The notes under the pieces were generated by a model. It was not told the origin of the DNA and made no database searches. It saw nothing but the letters and a program-made list of their open reading frames with translations. DNA of 64,000 nt from Zhengitettix transpicula (lineage: Eukaryota; Arthropoda; Insecta; Orthoptera; Tetrigidae), in assembly GCA_037074705.1 (NCBI GenBank), contig CM073592.1:22726629-22790628 (forward strand), read 5' to 3'. Each line of letters starts with the position of its first letter. Position 1 is the stretch's first letter. Positions 38,839 to 52,380 of this stretch are shown piece by piece. Both the position numbers and the translations under genes were made by a program.

Positions 38839-40613
38839 AACCACCACTTGCTCTTACGGATACTGCGAATAGGATTTTTATATTAAAAAAAATTCAAACA
38901 ACGGTAAACGGAAATTATGATGTAAATTTATCTTCGGGTGAATATTATCCTTAAAGCACATGTCGTAAATCCTCAAAACAATATCTGTTGAATATATACA
39001 ATTATTAATTAAAAAAATTAGCAGGAAAAGGAAATTGTTCACTTCATAATTCTGTAAAACCAATTCCTTAACATTCAGGCTCTTGGATTCTTTTCCTCAA
39101 ACAGAGCTATAGAAAATTTCCCCATATACCATACGGTTTTATTTTAACGTAAATGAAAATTTATCTACGTCAGACCTTTTTGTGATTTTAATATTTTCTC
39201 TGTCAATTTGAATCGGGGTTTCAATTTAAATCTGTATTTTTTGCCAGGCTTTATTTATCATGTGGGATTTAAGTAAACCTCAAATACTGACTTTCTGTCT
39301 TTTTCTTACCTGCGATGTCCATGAAGACCTGGTCCACCAGTGTTTCAAGATTAGCAGCTCTCCTCTTGAAGTTTTCCTAACTTCTCTACATAATTTTTTT
39401 CTATAAGGAGCATACTTACATGAGGATGAAACCAGCTCACTTGATTTTATGCTCCGTTTTTTCTAAAAAAAATAATTAAAAAATTGAGGGATTTCCACCT
39501 TTTTCAAAGATGCGTCATTTACCTGCATTTTCCCCATAAAATGTAGACTATATATATATACAGTTATTAACTTATATTTTAATCTATTCGTGTTATTTCA
39601 CGTAATTTATTGAACGTTATTGCAGTACATTTTTACGCTAGGTTATGATTAAGAATACTAATAAACAATGAAAATGTAGAAGAAAGTACTATTTAAATAT
39701 TAATATTTAAATGGATGTGGAAGTTATATTCGCTGTGAAGTCAGTTTTTCATCATTATTTAATAACATCAAACCCTCAGTAAATTAATATAAAACGGGAA
39801 ATAATTTTTTTTCCATTTCGTGGGCTACGAAAACTGTAATCAAGTTTATATATACTTAACGACCATTACCTGACAATTATTTTTTATAACTCACAACATA
39901 AATTATTCAAACATCTTTCATTCACGCCACAACAACGTTTCTGTACGTATTTGTACCTTCTTCAGGTCGTTTCTGGCTGAAACGTTGCCTCAGTCTGGCT
40001 ATGAATATTACTTGTTAGTTTTCTACGGTAAAATAACGTCAAACTTATTGATGTGTGTTCTTTTACTTATTATACTCATTACGATTTTATTCTTATTAAT
40101 AATAATGATATATACGCCATATCAATATAAATCGTTAGAAGCGTTATTCTAATTCAAAGAGCCCATTTCTTAAAAATCCATAAAAAAAATAATTGTAATG
40201 AAAAACATCGGTTATCACCGTTTCAATGAATTTAAATCACATCAGGTTAATTTTGATTAGAGTTATTGTGTGATATATTATTACATAATAATATGATTTA
40301 ATGCTGAATTACGAAAGCGCCATTGGATTGAGAATTCTTTTAGAGGTGCGATTATACACTAACAGGTTATTGGTAAACCGACACAAATTCAATTGTAAAT
40401 ATTTTTAAAACAACGAAATCAGAATGATATTTTTATGATTTATATAAACTGTCAGGAACGTACAATGGACTTCTTTATTGTAAAACAAACGTGTTTCCAC
40501 GCCTTATTTTGCAACTGAGCTGGTTTTCCCATGGATCACCATTTTGTAGAAGACCAATGTTTGGGTATAGACGAGACCGATTTGGAGCATTCAGATTATA
40601 ACGGGACCGTTGT

Positions 40614-40627
40614 GGGGGGGGGGGGGG
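40614..40627. repeat. G14 homopolymer
   Basis: Uninterrupted run of 14 G inside a G+C-richer patch (40500-40900) with no recognised gene. Confidence 0.9.
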
Positions 40628-42719
40628 TAAAAGATACCCTTCCTCCCTGGCTCACGCAATGAACTGCGGAACAATTTTTTGTTTTGAGTGTGAATTTGGT
40701 AAAATCAGCTTGTGTGAGGTGGCACGAAGCTACTTGACCTGTAAAGGCTGACCATTGTTATACCATGGAGGCTTTTACAACAAAAACAATAGTAGTTAGT
40801 GCTGTATGCGTGTGTGTGTTCTGCGGTCGGACCCTGACGGACAAAACGATTGTGCCCAGGGTTTTTCACAACGAGAGCTGCACGTGGTGATAGGGTGGTG
40901 GCGGAAAAAAAGTAGGTCTAAAAACCTTGGCCGTCAATGTGCACACAATCATGAACACAAATACACTCACCTGCGTACAGTGCAACAGTGAGGTTAATAA
41001 CAGTAAAATCCTTCAATGGAATTTATTTAAAGTCACAGTAAAACCAATAAAGGTCAGAGATTACAAACATTCCAGTTTAATCGTGAAACGAAAGGAAAAT
41101 AAATACAATATTTGTAACTAAGAACTGCCTCATTCTCTCAAACGTCTGATTGAAATTAAAAATTAATTATAAAACCTTAAATTTCAGACCATATTGAGAA
41201 ACGCAGAAATGTAAATAAAATCCTATCACTTAAGCACTGCAACAATTTTAATCACATTTTTGATTTTTCAGACCCAAAAAAAATTGGAGAAGGATCTCAT
41301 TAAGAATAAAATAATTATTTCATAAATATGACTTATTAAAAACTATTCCAACACTGTCAACTTGACAAACTGTAATATGTTATTTGTCGCACCTGTTTTT
41401 AACAATAAATTAAAGATCTTTGTTTTATTTGACATTCTGTATTTAAATCCACTTAGAGAAAAAGATGCAAAGTTCCAAGCTATATGTAAAAAATTATTTG
41501 TTTCTTGAAGTTGGTCTAAAATATAAGGACTCAACATTACTCATTTTCCCAAACACAGGAAGAAATTTTTAATGTAGTATTTAATTTAATTTACTGCAGC
41601 TATATAATGAATTAAAACTTAAGCTCAATATATTTTAAAATATTAAGTTATAGGTAAATTTTGTTATCAACCTTTAGATATGAATTTAAATCCTTCTCTT
41701 TGAACCCAATATTCTCTTATATTTCCTCCAAATTTAACAAGGTCCCTACTCCCTTATATCAGACTTTTTTTAAATTACAATTCTTCATCAGTGACGTCAT
41801 ACTGTATACAGCCCTTCCTCTGAATGCGATCCGGTTCAAATCTAAATCTCTTTTCATCTACTCATTTTAATACCTCTCAACTAGTTACCTTGTTAAATTC
41901 ATATTAACTGTTTCAATATTTTTCAAATACTAAATAAAGACTTATGGAATATTAATCTGAACATTATAACTGTGATTTCAAATTTAGAATACAAGCAGGA
42001 CAAAATTACTAACCAGTAACAGGATCCATTATATTGAATAATTGTTCTAAAAAATATATGGTTTCGTAATTATTTTCTTTTGCAAAACTATTTCATGCAC
42101 ATAGGCAAAAAGACAACATTAATTCAAAAATTTTCTGATTTTAATGCGGAAAAAAATTAAAAACTGAATTAATACACATTCTTACATACACAAAAATTTA
42201 TAGAAAAATTATACGGGGTTGTATAATACTGGAAAGTGAATAAGGATGAGTATCATAATTCGGAAAATATAGCCGCTTTTGTTCAAACTTAAATTTGCAT
42301 TAGTTTCTTCCAGGACTAGATCCCGATAACTCTACAAACATATCTCCAGAATGCGTTCAAGGCATTATAAGGATTTAATACAGTTTTTTAAATGAAAAAA
42401 TCTTTCTAATACTTGGATTTTCTGCGATTAAATCCAAATATTTGAAGCCTATGAAAAAAAAAATTTTTCGTGACAATTCTGACTCTTTCTTATCCTGAAA
42501 ATTCGAATTTTCTCTTAGTAATAATCTCTTGAAACAAGTAATTTTTATTATAATTTCTCCTTTGTGTACCTATTTTTAGCTATTCATTAATCTAATTCTG
42601 GAAATACCACACTATATATCTTGTTATTTGTGATCTATTTTGAACTTCCTCGGTTAGGAAAATAATTTTAATCTGATCAGCTATTTACGACTGAATGATT
42701 ATTAATACGTAATGTCTGG

Positions 42720-42860
42720 TAGATTGACTCGTTCCCTGCCTGGGGATTAGACGCTTCTATCACCCCTGGAGAGGAAGCTCAACCCCTCGAGTCCAGCCAG
42801 CACTATGTTCGGTCAGCCGGCCCAAACTGTTCTATTACCCTATCTAGAACAGGCCGTTAC
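42720..42860. other. Isolated G+C-richer patch, possible old repeat
   Basis: CCCTGCCTGGGGATTAG, AGCTCAACCCCTCGAGTCC and CAGCCGGCCC stand out sharply from A+T-rich flanks. No partner elsewhere in the window and no recognised family. Confidence 0.3.
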
Positions 42861-43584
42861 TAACTTGGATGTGTTTATACATTTGTGGCTTTAGCTCAGA
42901 AGTTATTCGTATACGACCAATTTTATACTTAGTTTGCTTTATGAAACTGTTCTTTAACCTCGTTTCTTTTAGACGTATCATTTTTATTATTCTTTTCAAG
43001 TGCAAAAATACCAGTTCCTTTCTCTCCTTTCATTATCGATTTTCCAGTCTTTTTACATCCCCGCACAATTTTTCTAAAATTTCCTGGGCCTTTAATAAAT
43101 TCTTGAGCCACCAAAAAATTTTAGCACACGTAGATTTTTCGTCTTGTTTTCGCTCCTCGCCTGTTCATCAAATAATTTATAAAAATGACTCAGGAAAATA
43201 TTTCAAGTAATAAAAAGTAAATAATAACAATAATACTGCCCGTATTGAAGCTGACAGGCGTCAGTCGAAAACGGCAGGTGAAACTTGATTGGACAGAAAT
43301 GAAATATTGCTCTTGAAAGCTTCAAGGACCAAAATAAATCGAGTCTCTTCGTTACGAAACTACTTATTAATTTCAAGTTTTTCGTATTGTTCAATTGAAG
43401 AAAAAAATCTCTCGATTTACGTAAACATTTCCAATTTTATTACCTTCATTTAAAATAAAAATACACTATAGATAAAATTTAATCCTGGGAGTTTTCAAAT
43501 AGTTTCGGGTATGTTTAATTTCATTTTGTATTTAAAAATTTTAATTCATTTTATTCCAGTAATCCGTTTTTTTAATAATTTATA

Positions 43585-43760
43585 ATAATAATAATAAGAA
43601 GAATGATAGTGAAATACAGACAAAAGTTTTGATGATGTAAATACCACACAACGTTTCTGAAAACCTTGTTCCTTTCTTCGTGTGCTACGAAAATTAAGAA
43701 AAAGGACAAGAGCCTAGAGTGAAACAACTACACAAGTCAGTTAACAAAAAAAATCAGTTC
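43585..43760 (-). repeat. R2 family copy
   Basis: AATAATAATAAGAAGAATG, GAAATACAGACAAAAG, GTAAATACCACACAACGTTT and TTCCTTTCTTC, then ACAAGAGCCTAGAGTGAAAC, in the same order as the 51.9-kb copy. Confidence 0.8.
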
Positions 43761-44659
43761 TTGACAATTACGAAGACAATTTGTTCAAAAATCTCAGTAA
43801 CCACATTATTTCTAAGGAAGTTATTGACGTAGAAGCTCTTGGGGAAAAAAATTAGTTTACCTTCTACATCCATCAACAAATCTCAATCCATTCCTCTCAT
43901 AAAACACATCGAAACTAACGTATCTTTATTCCCAAATGAATGACACAACAAAATCAGGAACCACATCAATCAAAATTTAGTTGAAAACTCAAAGAAACAA
44001 ACCACAAAACACCCTTCCGCTTGTTTCAGAGCAATCTCATAAAAAAACCTCCATTAAACCGAACAATTTTTTGTCTTTATTTTTGCTATCTTACGTATTA
44101 TTAATTTTCAAAACGGACGTTAATTTTTCATTTTCATAATTTATATACTAATGTAAAGAATTTTCACATGCCAGAAATTTGTGTATCGACGAGTTTGGTT
44201 ACTAATGTTCATTGCATAATTTTTAAAAAAGAAAAAAAGAAATATATTACGGGTGCTCAGTAATTATTCATAGTTTACAGTCTGTTGAGAATCCGACAAA
44301 ATAAAGAAAAATTGCACGAAAACACTAGAGTTGTTCATTGAGTAAATTAAGCGCTAAAGCGAGTAGGTGATTCGTGAAAACGGAAGTGAGGGTTCAGGTT
44401 ACCACACAATCTACTCACAGGACTGATGTTCTCTAGGTTCTGCTCTTAAAAGGCAATTACGGTGGAAATTTTAGGTCAACATTGTTTTATTGAAACGAAA
44501 ATCGACTTCAATTTAAGTTTTTAGTGTTGAAGGCTTGGAAAATGTGTCATTTTTAAAGATACATCAGTCCAAAATGAAAGGATACGAAGGTAAATATTTT
44601 GTGAATTTAATGAAAATGTTGTCATAAACTCGTGTGAGGGGTCACAAAAGTGCTTGAAG

Positions 44660-44930
44660 AAACACGAAACTTTTTGATTATCTCCCAGCGGCAACCTCGC
44701 AACAAATCAGAGAAGGCCTCGTTGATAATCTCGTAGCTGTAAGTCTAGCATTAGAGCTGAAAGCGCTTTAGCTTGTGGCGGCTGCAACATGAATCATTGG
44801 ATTTCGTGGTCCAGCGCTGAGGCTGCTGCAAAATTCACACCACACCAGCGTTTCAGCGTGATGAGACAGCTGCAGCTTTAATTCCAACTATGCATACCTC
44901 CGTGGCTGCTGAAACTTTTTTTTATTCTGA
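44660..44930. other. G+C-richer segment, nothing recognised
   Basis: GC content is higher than the flanks, with several GCTGC/GCAGC words. No frame or family recognised. Confidence 0.25.
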
Positions 44931-45059
44931 CGGTTAGAAAAAGCTGGTTACTTTTATTTGAACGCAAATTAGCCTTAATTGGAGAAAAATTGTTTACTGG
45001 ACTTTGTAAATATTTCGTGCGGAAAAACTGAAAAATATTTTATATGAAATTTAAATTTA

Positions 45060-46790
45060 TATATATATTTATAAAAGAATATTATTCTCATTATACTACC
45101 CTTCTAATTAACAGAATAATTTTATGCTAATTTTAATTATGCAGATAACAGTCCCGGAGTTAATTATGGTACATTCAATGACAAGTCAAAGTAATAAGCT
45201 CACTTTCTCTTTCATGAATCTTAATAATAAGCACTAAACAATTTTTCATCTCATAACGATAACTTAGAGATGAAACATTCATACAGTAATCCTTCAAATC
45301 AAATATGAAGCATATTTTTCATAAGTAGGTCCAGGTGTTTTATTAACAATATTATATATAGACATAAATAAATAAATATATATATATATATATAATACGT
45401 GAAAATCAGACTCTGAAATAAATTTTAACTGTTAAAAAAATATTAAAATCATATTTCTTTAGTAGAAAATTTAATTTTAAAATATATATTTCTTATAAAC
45501 TTAATTATTCATTTTCCAAAATTCGACGAATTGCATAACTTAATATTTTTGAATTAATGTAAAACTAATCTTAGTATCAATTTAAATATCCGTATAATTA
45601 ACTGTGTAAAGTGCACGTATTAAGGTTCTGAAATCTGTATTGGAAATCTTTAATGAAATAAAACAAAATATTATAATATATCCCTGAAACTCTAATTTAA
45701 ATTTCGTTGAAAAAATTTAAAATCTCAAACTAGTTTTTTAAATAATCACAAAATTATATTATCCTTCACCTTTAATCGATATCGACTCGAAGTTCAACGA
45801 TTATCGTGATCGTAAACAACTGGAAGATCGACGCTTCTAACCACATGACGACTCGTCATCAGACGTGATGGACGTTTTCTTGACGATTAACCGAAATGAT
45901 TCTTGTACGTGTTACAGCAGAATAAACATAGGTATGTACAAAAATAATTGCTCCCTCGTTCTCGTATTATAATCATAGTGTAATAACACATTTTGTATCA
46001 ATTTGTACAGGATTGTTTTTGTTTGCCGCTCGATGTTAACTGATTGAAAAATGACTAGGCAGATCAAACTATTTTGCAATGGCTGTGTATGGTTCAATTC
46101 TTCCTGGATCAGCGATTTTAAACGACCTTGGAATGATTAATTTTGTTATATTCTTCTCGTATTAACATCAGTTAGTGTTAGTCGGAAACTAAAGCTAATT
46201 TCCAATTATGTTACAGCTATTAAAAATCTTTATTACACTTATCGGTGCTTACGAGGCATCCTTGGAAAAAAATTATTATTTATAATTATTAGTGTTTTCT
46301 ATATTTGGAATGTTCGAAGACCGATGTGGCTTTATTCCTCACAAATATTGTCTAAAATAACACATCAATTTTGAAAGATTTTTTTAACAGCTAAAAATTA
46401 TTTCCGATTTTGATTTTCAGATATCAGTAGAACGTAAACTAATATTAGTTAATGAAACACCTGGACCTACTTATGAAAAAATATGCTTCATATTCTCTAT
46501 GAGTTTTTTTATGTGTGGGTTAGTTTAGAGAAATTAAACAAATCGTTTTCAATTTCATCATCTGAGAAAATTGTGTAAAGTACTTATTCTGAAATAAATA
46601 ATTGGTGAAGTGCGTATTATTAAGATTCATAAAAGAGAAAGTGAGCTCATTACTTTGACTTATCATTGAATGCACCTTATAATTTACTCCGGGAGTTATC
46701 TGCATAATTATAATTAAAATTACCATATAATTATTCTGTTAATTACAAGGGTAGCACAATAAAATTATGTTCTTTTATAAATTTGATATT
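45060..46790. mobile_element. Foldback element 2: about 290-350-bp inverted repeats, 1.1-kb loop
   Basis: Left arm about 45060-45347, right arm about 46440-46790. Pairs include GTAATAAGCTCACTTTCTCT with AGAGAAAGTGAGCTCATTAC, CATAAGTAGGTCCAGGTGTT with AACACCTGGACCTACTTATG, and CTAATTAACAGAATAATT with AATTATTCTGTTAATTAC. The loop has no transposase. Likely a non-autonomous DNA element or an inverted duplication. Confidence 0.85.
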
Positions 46791-49700
46791 CTACATGATA
46801 TCTATAAATATATTTGCTTAAAGATGTAGAATGATAAAATGGAAACTCGGTTTTAAAACTTAGATTGACATACTATGGTTTATTTACCATGTGCGTTGGA
46901 TTAGTAGAATGCTTTAAATAAACAGTCGGAAAAAGTTTATTAATTAACAATGTATTTAATACAATTATAACAATTATCATTAATTTTCGTCTCCAATGGG
47001 GGACTTCAACATGTGATCAATAAAAAGATGGAGGCCTAACTGGTTGAATAAAATTTGTAATATAAAATATCTTGAATAATGCGATAAATTTTATTGATAC
47101 ACTTCGCAGATTATTAGGTTACAAAAATTATTTAATATTATATACAAAAGTTTTTTACAATTTTTAAAAGCTTCCTCAGCTGCTGTAATAGATACGTACT
47201 TATTTATTTGTTGTGTTTTATATATATTAACTAATGTAAAATGATAATTTAAATCTGACTTGTCCTTCTGTAGAAAATTTCCATTCCAAATTTTTAAATA
47301 TAAGATTAATACTGTACCCAAAAATTCTAATTATCCACATTATTGGACTATAAAGACATAAAGGAATATTAACACCGTAATATCACAGTTAATACATATT
47401 TAATTCATAATAAAGATAATATGACTTTATTGAATTCCTTAAATCATTTAGTAAGCGATGAATCATGTGTCAAAGTATGATAACAGCCTCATAAATCAAT
47501 TATACAGCCTTTAATTACATACATTAAATACATAATTATAGCTCTTGAAATTGCGGGATGTGGCTTCCGGTTAAGTGTACGTAGCAATTATCCGTGTCGG
47601 AAAATTAGATACTTTTAGTAAGTTTTGAACAGGTTTTTAAATTAAAAATATTCACAAGCACCGAGTAACCGTGATACGCTGCCAAATACGTGAGTCACCA
47701 TCTTGAACAAATTGATACTGAAAGGAAACTATAGAATTATGACATCTATAATTAAGGAGAAAAACAAAGAGGGTTTCGTAGAATGGGGGAGAGTCAGAAA
47801 CTGTTAATAATAAAATAATCAAACGTCTGAGATTGTGTCGAATTCACCGTTTTCGGGATCTCTATGCTGATTGGTGATAGTTTATTAAATTAATTTTATT
47901 CAAACTAAGATCCTGTAGAATCTGTGAGTAAGAAAGACACAGGATAATGTAACTGGAGAGGATTACATTCATTGCGACGGTTCCAGTGAGACTTGCGTTA
48001 TCGACATCGACCAACAAGTCACAAGGGGCAGACTTTTTAAGTTTTGCAGAGTAGATTTTGGGTCGCCATGTTCTTCCAATTAACAACTTGAATTGTTTTT
48101 CTCTCATTTTATTAATTAATTTTACGTTTATAATCACTTATGAGGTTAATTAATTTTATAGTAAATTTTTAAAATACTTTAAATTCTTCTTATTTTGCTT
48201 TTAAATATCTGGAAATAAAATTTGTTCAATCTTACGTTGTGGATCGAATCAATTATTTTTATAGTGTTAAATAATATTGGTACAGATAAATATCCGGAAA
48301 AAGGGCTAGAAAATTTATTCGAAATTTCAATTTTTGAATAATTATATTTATGCATAATTGCATAGATTTATGTTGGTGCCTCCATCGTTTTTGTGTGGTC
48401 CTGTTAATTTTATTGTGCATAATTTCCCCTGTTTTCCAAAAGTACTTTGCCCCTTATTGTTCATTTTACCACGGAATTTAACTTAATAAATGTTTCAGTG
48501 AAAGTCCAATGAATCCATCAAGTCCTGTTACTGATAACTATTTCATAATTATCGTTTGCTTGATTTCTCCAGGGACCTTTCTCAACAACCGGTGGTTCTG
48601 AGACATTTTTCTTACCACACACCCTCCACCTTTTCTCTCGTATCACGACGTCGGAAATGTTTCAGGTTCCACGCAATCTGACACACTGGAATTGTCCAGC
48701 TTCCTGTGGATATTGCAAGGTGATTTCTTTCACCATTCTTCAGTGTTGGCGCTCCTCTTTTTTTTTCTTCGGTACGCGCTGCTGTGGCGGCAAATATTAG
48801 TTTTAGAGGCGTCTCTTGGGCGGAGTTTCTCAACGGAAAGGGCAATTTGGGTTTTCTGCGACGCTGCGCCTGGCTGAAGAAGCGATCAGCCCCGGGGAGG
48901 AATTCTTTCCGTTACATAATCCCGTTATATTTCTTTCAGATTCCACTACACACCTGTCTTTATACCCATATACAGAGTACTAGTTTTTTTTTCTGCGAAA
49001 TGAAACAGTTAAAGGTGCTAAAAAGTAACGAACACCGTAAACTTTAGAGGTTCCAAGATACATATTGACATAAAGTCCGCTGTGATGATGGAAATTAAAA
49101 ATTATTATCTGACAAGTATTGACATATGAGGTACGGAAGGAAAATTTCATCGTTGATAAAGAGTCGTCTAAGTCCAACGATATGACTGCCAATCAAAGAA
49201 AAAACTTTATAAATGAACAAAGCCAAGATGGTTTGGCTGTTGAACACTATTATATGAATGAATTCTCTTGCAACTCAAGACCATAGACGAGGTTGAATGT
49301 TAGGCGAATAAATAGACCGGTAGATTTTTTAAATTCATATTACTAAAGCTTGTCGCCCTGTTTTATACATATATTCCTGGGAAGGAAAATAGATTTATCA
49401 ACGCCTGATTACTATTGAAAAATGCTCTCCCACTAAAAGCTTCTTAAAACCAGATGCAACATTGGTTTACTTTTCAAAAAGAGAATGAATTCGTAATCAT
49501 TTCTCTTACCTTGCAGGAAAGAGTAGTCCATCCACAGTACATGTAATTCGGATTTTAAAAACAGACTAATTGAGGTGTAGTTTCTTCAATGGGATCACTT
49601 GGATTGTAAACAGTCCCTTTAAATATTATTCCCCCTTTTTATCACCTTATTTCTTGAATAGAGGAACTGAATACTCAGTAACGTTACCAATTATATTTTT

Positions 49701-49980
49701 CCGACAAATAAATTTGGAGGTTGCACGGTTAGCAACAAGGATTTTTTTTCAAATGCAAAGTCAAAGGTTTTCATCCATTTATACGTAATTCGGCTTTTAT
49801 ACTAATTTTCATTATTTATGGTTAAATAAAACTTTAACCAGCCTCGAAACAGTTGTATTTATTTCGACAATTGTCATCATAAATCTGGTAAATATTTTTC
49901 TGTAACCGACCTGTAAGTTAACTTACACAAATTTTTAAGTGAATTTTGTTTTCTCTCAATAACATGTTCCTAAAATTAAA

Positions 49981-50500
49981 GGTAATGTTATAATATAAAA
50001 TATTTTACTCAACTAATTTAATATTTTTGCTTTATTTCTGTAGTATATTGGTTTTAATATATCATATTTTCACCTCTAAATTATTTACAAGTTACTAAAA
50101 TTGTTATAAATTAAAATGCATACAAGAAACAATAAATAATATATTTTTATATACCAGTTGTTTCATATGGCTGCTGTTATTTTATATTTACGTTAGAAAG
50201 CACTTATAATTAAAACGAAGTTCAAAATATGCATTAAAAGTAACCTGAAATGACTATTTTAATTCAAACAATTTTTTTACGTAAATATGAAAACTCCAGT
50301 CATATGAAACTACAAGTATATAAAATAAATATATTATTCCTTGTTTTTATTATGCATTTTCCTATATATAAAAATGTTAGTAACTTGTAAATAATTTAAA
50401 TGTTTACTGATGACAGGTCTATATTGAAACCAAAATTACTGCAGGAACATTATTAATGTTATAATCATGAAGTGAAATATTTTATATTATAACTCTACTT
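49981..50500. mobile_element. Foldback element 3: palindromic MITE-like, about 520 bp
   Basis: Left arm about 49981-50205, right arm about 50270-50500. TAAATTATTTACAAGTTACT pairs with AGTAACTTGTAAATAATTTA, GTTATAATATAAAATATTTT with AAATATTTTATATTATAAC, and GTTTCATATGGCTGCTGTTA with a diverged AACTCCAGTCATATGAAAC. The short centre makes one nearly complete hairpin; no coding capacity. Confidence 0.8.
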
Positions 50501-50739
50501 TACTTTAAAAAAAACACTACCAATTTATTAAGAGAAATAAAAATCACTTGTACAAGTTTAGCTTTCAGAATAATTATATAATTTTATTTTACAGATTTAT
50601 GATGGGAATTGTAGAAAGCTCGTAATAAAATAAACAAACGTTGTTTGGAGGCTGGTTAAATGTTTTTTTTAATCACCAATAATTACGATCAAAATGTTTA
50701 CTTATTAATTTATTTTTCAGAGGAAAACACGTGGGGAAA

Positions 50740-51490
50740 AAATACGTAAAGGGAGCGGTTTTATTTTATGTACAGTATTGAAACGCATACGAAGTTTCTG
50801 GTTAGGTTGGAACTTACTCTCGACAGTCGGTCATGTTGGTAGGAAGATTCTACGTTAACCGTGGGACAACACGGAAGAGATCGATAATACAAATTATTTT
50901 AAAATAGAGTGATTGAAAAAAGAAGGAAAAAAGAGACAGTAAGGGGGTTTCCTAGAGGCTGGGCAATGGGTCACATATCTCACGTGGGCGTCATGCATGC
51001 ATAATAATATTGTACGTAAATTAAATAATTACGGGCAGCCATTCTCTGGCAGACTTGAGCCGCATTGTAGTCGACACAGTCGGTTCCCTTTTCGTGTTTT
51101 AGTGCTTTACAGATCTGGAAACTCCGAGCGCATCTTTGTCCAATCACTTAGCCCGTATCGTCTTCGTAATTGCGTGGCGAATTTCCTCACAACTGTTGCC
51201 CGTAACGAGAAAAAGGAATCGGCGTTGGTGAAGAGGAGGAGTAGGACCACCCGCAACTTTGGAAGCTGACTTCCGCACGTGCTCGTTAATTGCCCTCGGG
51301 GGGTCTCGCTTAGCGTCTGTCAACATTTGGTATAGAGATAGCCATTAGCTCATAAAGAACGCGACCCTCGTCGGTAAGGAGGAAGGTAGCTGCAGATCGC
51401 GCAACCTGAGGAACATTAGTCGCGGGTCACTGCTCAGGGAAACGGTTCCACAATAACTCCGGGGAGGGAAAAGAACAGTGATTAGTGTTC
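50740..51490. promoter_or_regulatory. Candidate intronic regulatory island
   Basis: About 750 bases of G+C-richer sequence with frames of no recognised content on both strands. Role inferred from composition. Confidence 0.3.
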
Positions 51491-51884
51491 ACATTGTCTT
51501 TTTTTTTTAATAGTGATTCTAAATACAGACATCAGGCATGCGCGGTGGAACGAAATAATTCACCGATTAAATTTTGGTGACGTATTGAAGTGTTGTTAGC
51601 CCTCTTCAAACATTCCAGTTAAAATCATTCATTAGACAAAATATTCACGCACGATCCCATTCCGTATGAGTGTCTCAATTCCAGAGTTCGTGTAAGAATC
51701 AGTGTCCTAGTCTCTTGTTTGTTAACTACTATACGGTTTCCTACAGTATATTCTCACCCTCTGGTTAAGCTTCTCGTAATTTTGTATGAATGAGATGTCT
51801 CGCAATGCTGCTGTGCTCAATTATTATTATTTTTTGCTCTGAGTCGTGGAAATATTGTTAACTTGGGTTAGTTAAACGAGTTAC

Positions 51885-52045
51885 TTTCTTAATAATAAGA
51901 AAGATAGTCAAATACAGACAAAAAAGTGATAATATAAATACCACTAAACGTTTCTGGAAGCCTTGTTCCTTTCTTCAGATGCTGAAAATATGCAAGAGCC
52001 TAGAGCAACACAACTGCCACTAGTCAGTTGACAAAACTCAAAATC
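51885..52045 (-). repeat. R2 family copy (best preserved)
   Basis: Contains AATAATAAGAAAGATAGTC, AAATACAGACAAAAAAGTG, AACGTTTCTGGAAGCCTTG, TTCCTTTCTTCAGATGCTG, GCAAGAGCCTAGAGCAAC and CAGTTGACAAAACTCAAAA in order. Confidence 0.8.
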
Positions 52046-52380
52046 CAAGTTACTTTCTTATTGTAAATTGGAAAGTAGACAAATTTCATTTCCATAAGAT
52101 CGTCTGAGAATTTCTTTAATATTTTTCTAATTAAATATTTTCAATTTAACAATTGTTTAGTAAACATTCAGGATAAATAAAATGTGGTGTTTAATGTAGG
52201 TTTGAATTATGATAATATTAACCCTCCATTACCGCCAAAAAGTAGTCAAAGTGCTATATAGAAATAAAATAAGAGCCGATTTCACCTTGAAGCTGTTCGT
52301 TGCGCCGTCGAATCAAATTCGTGCGACGTTGCCAAATATTATTCTCCACGCAGCTGCAGTAAATGTTTCTTTATCATTAT

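Noticed and set aside
52282..52300. A possible F-T-L segment of the missing Runt exon
   Set aside because: Only three residues match; the following residues do not fit the Runt domain and there is no proper acceptor.
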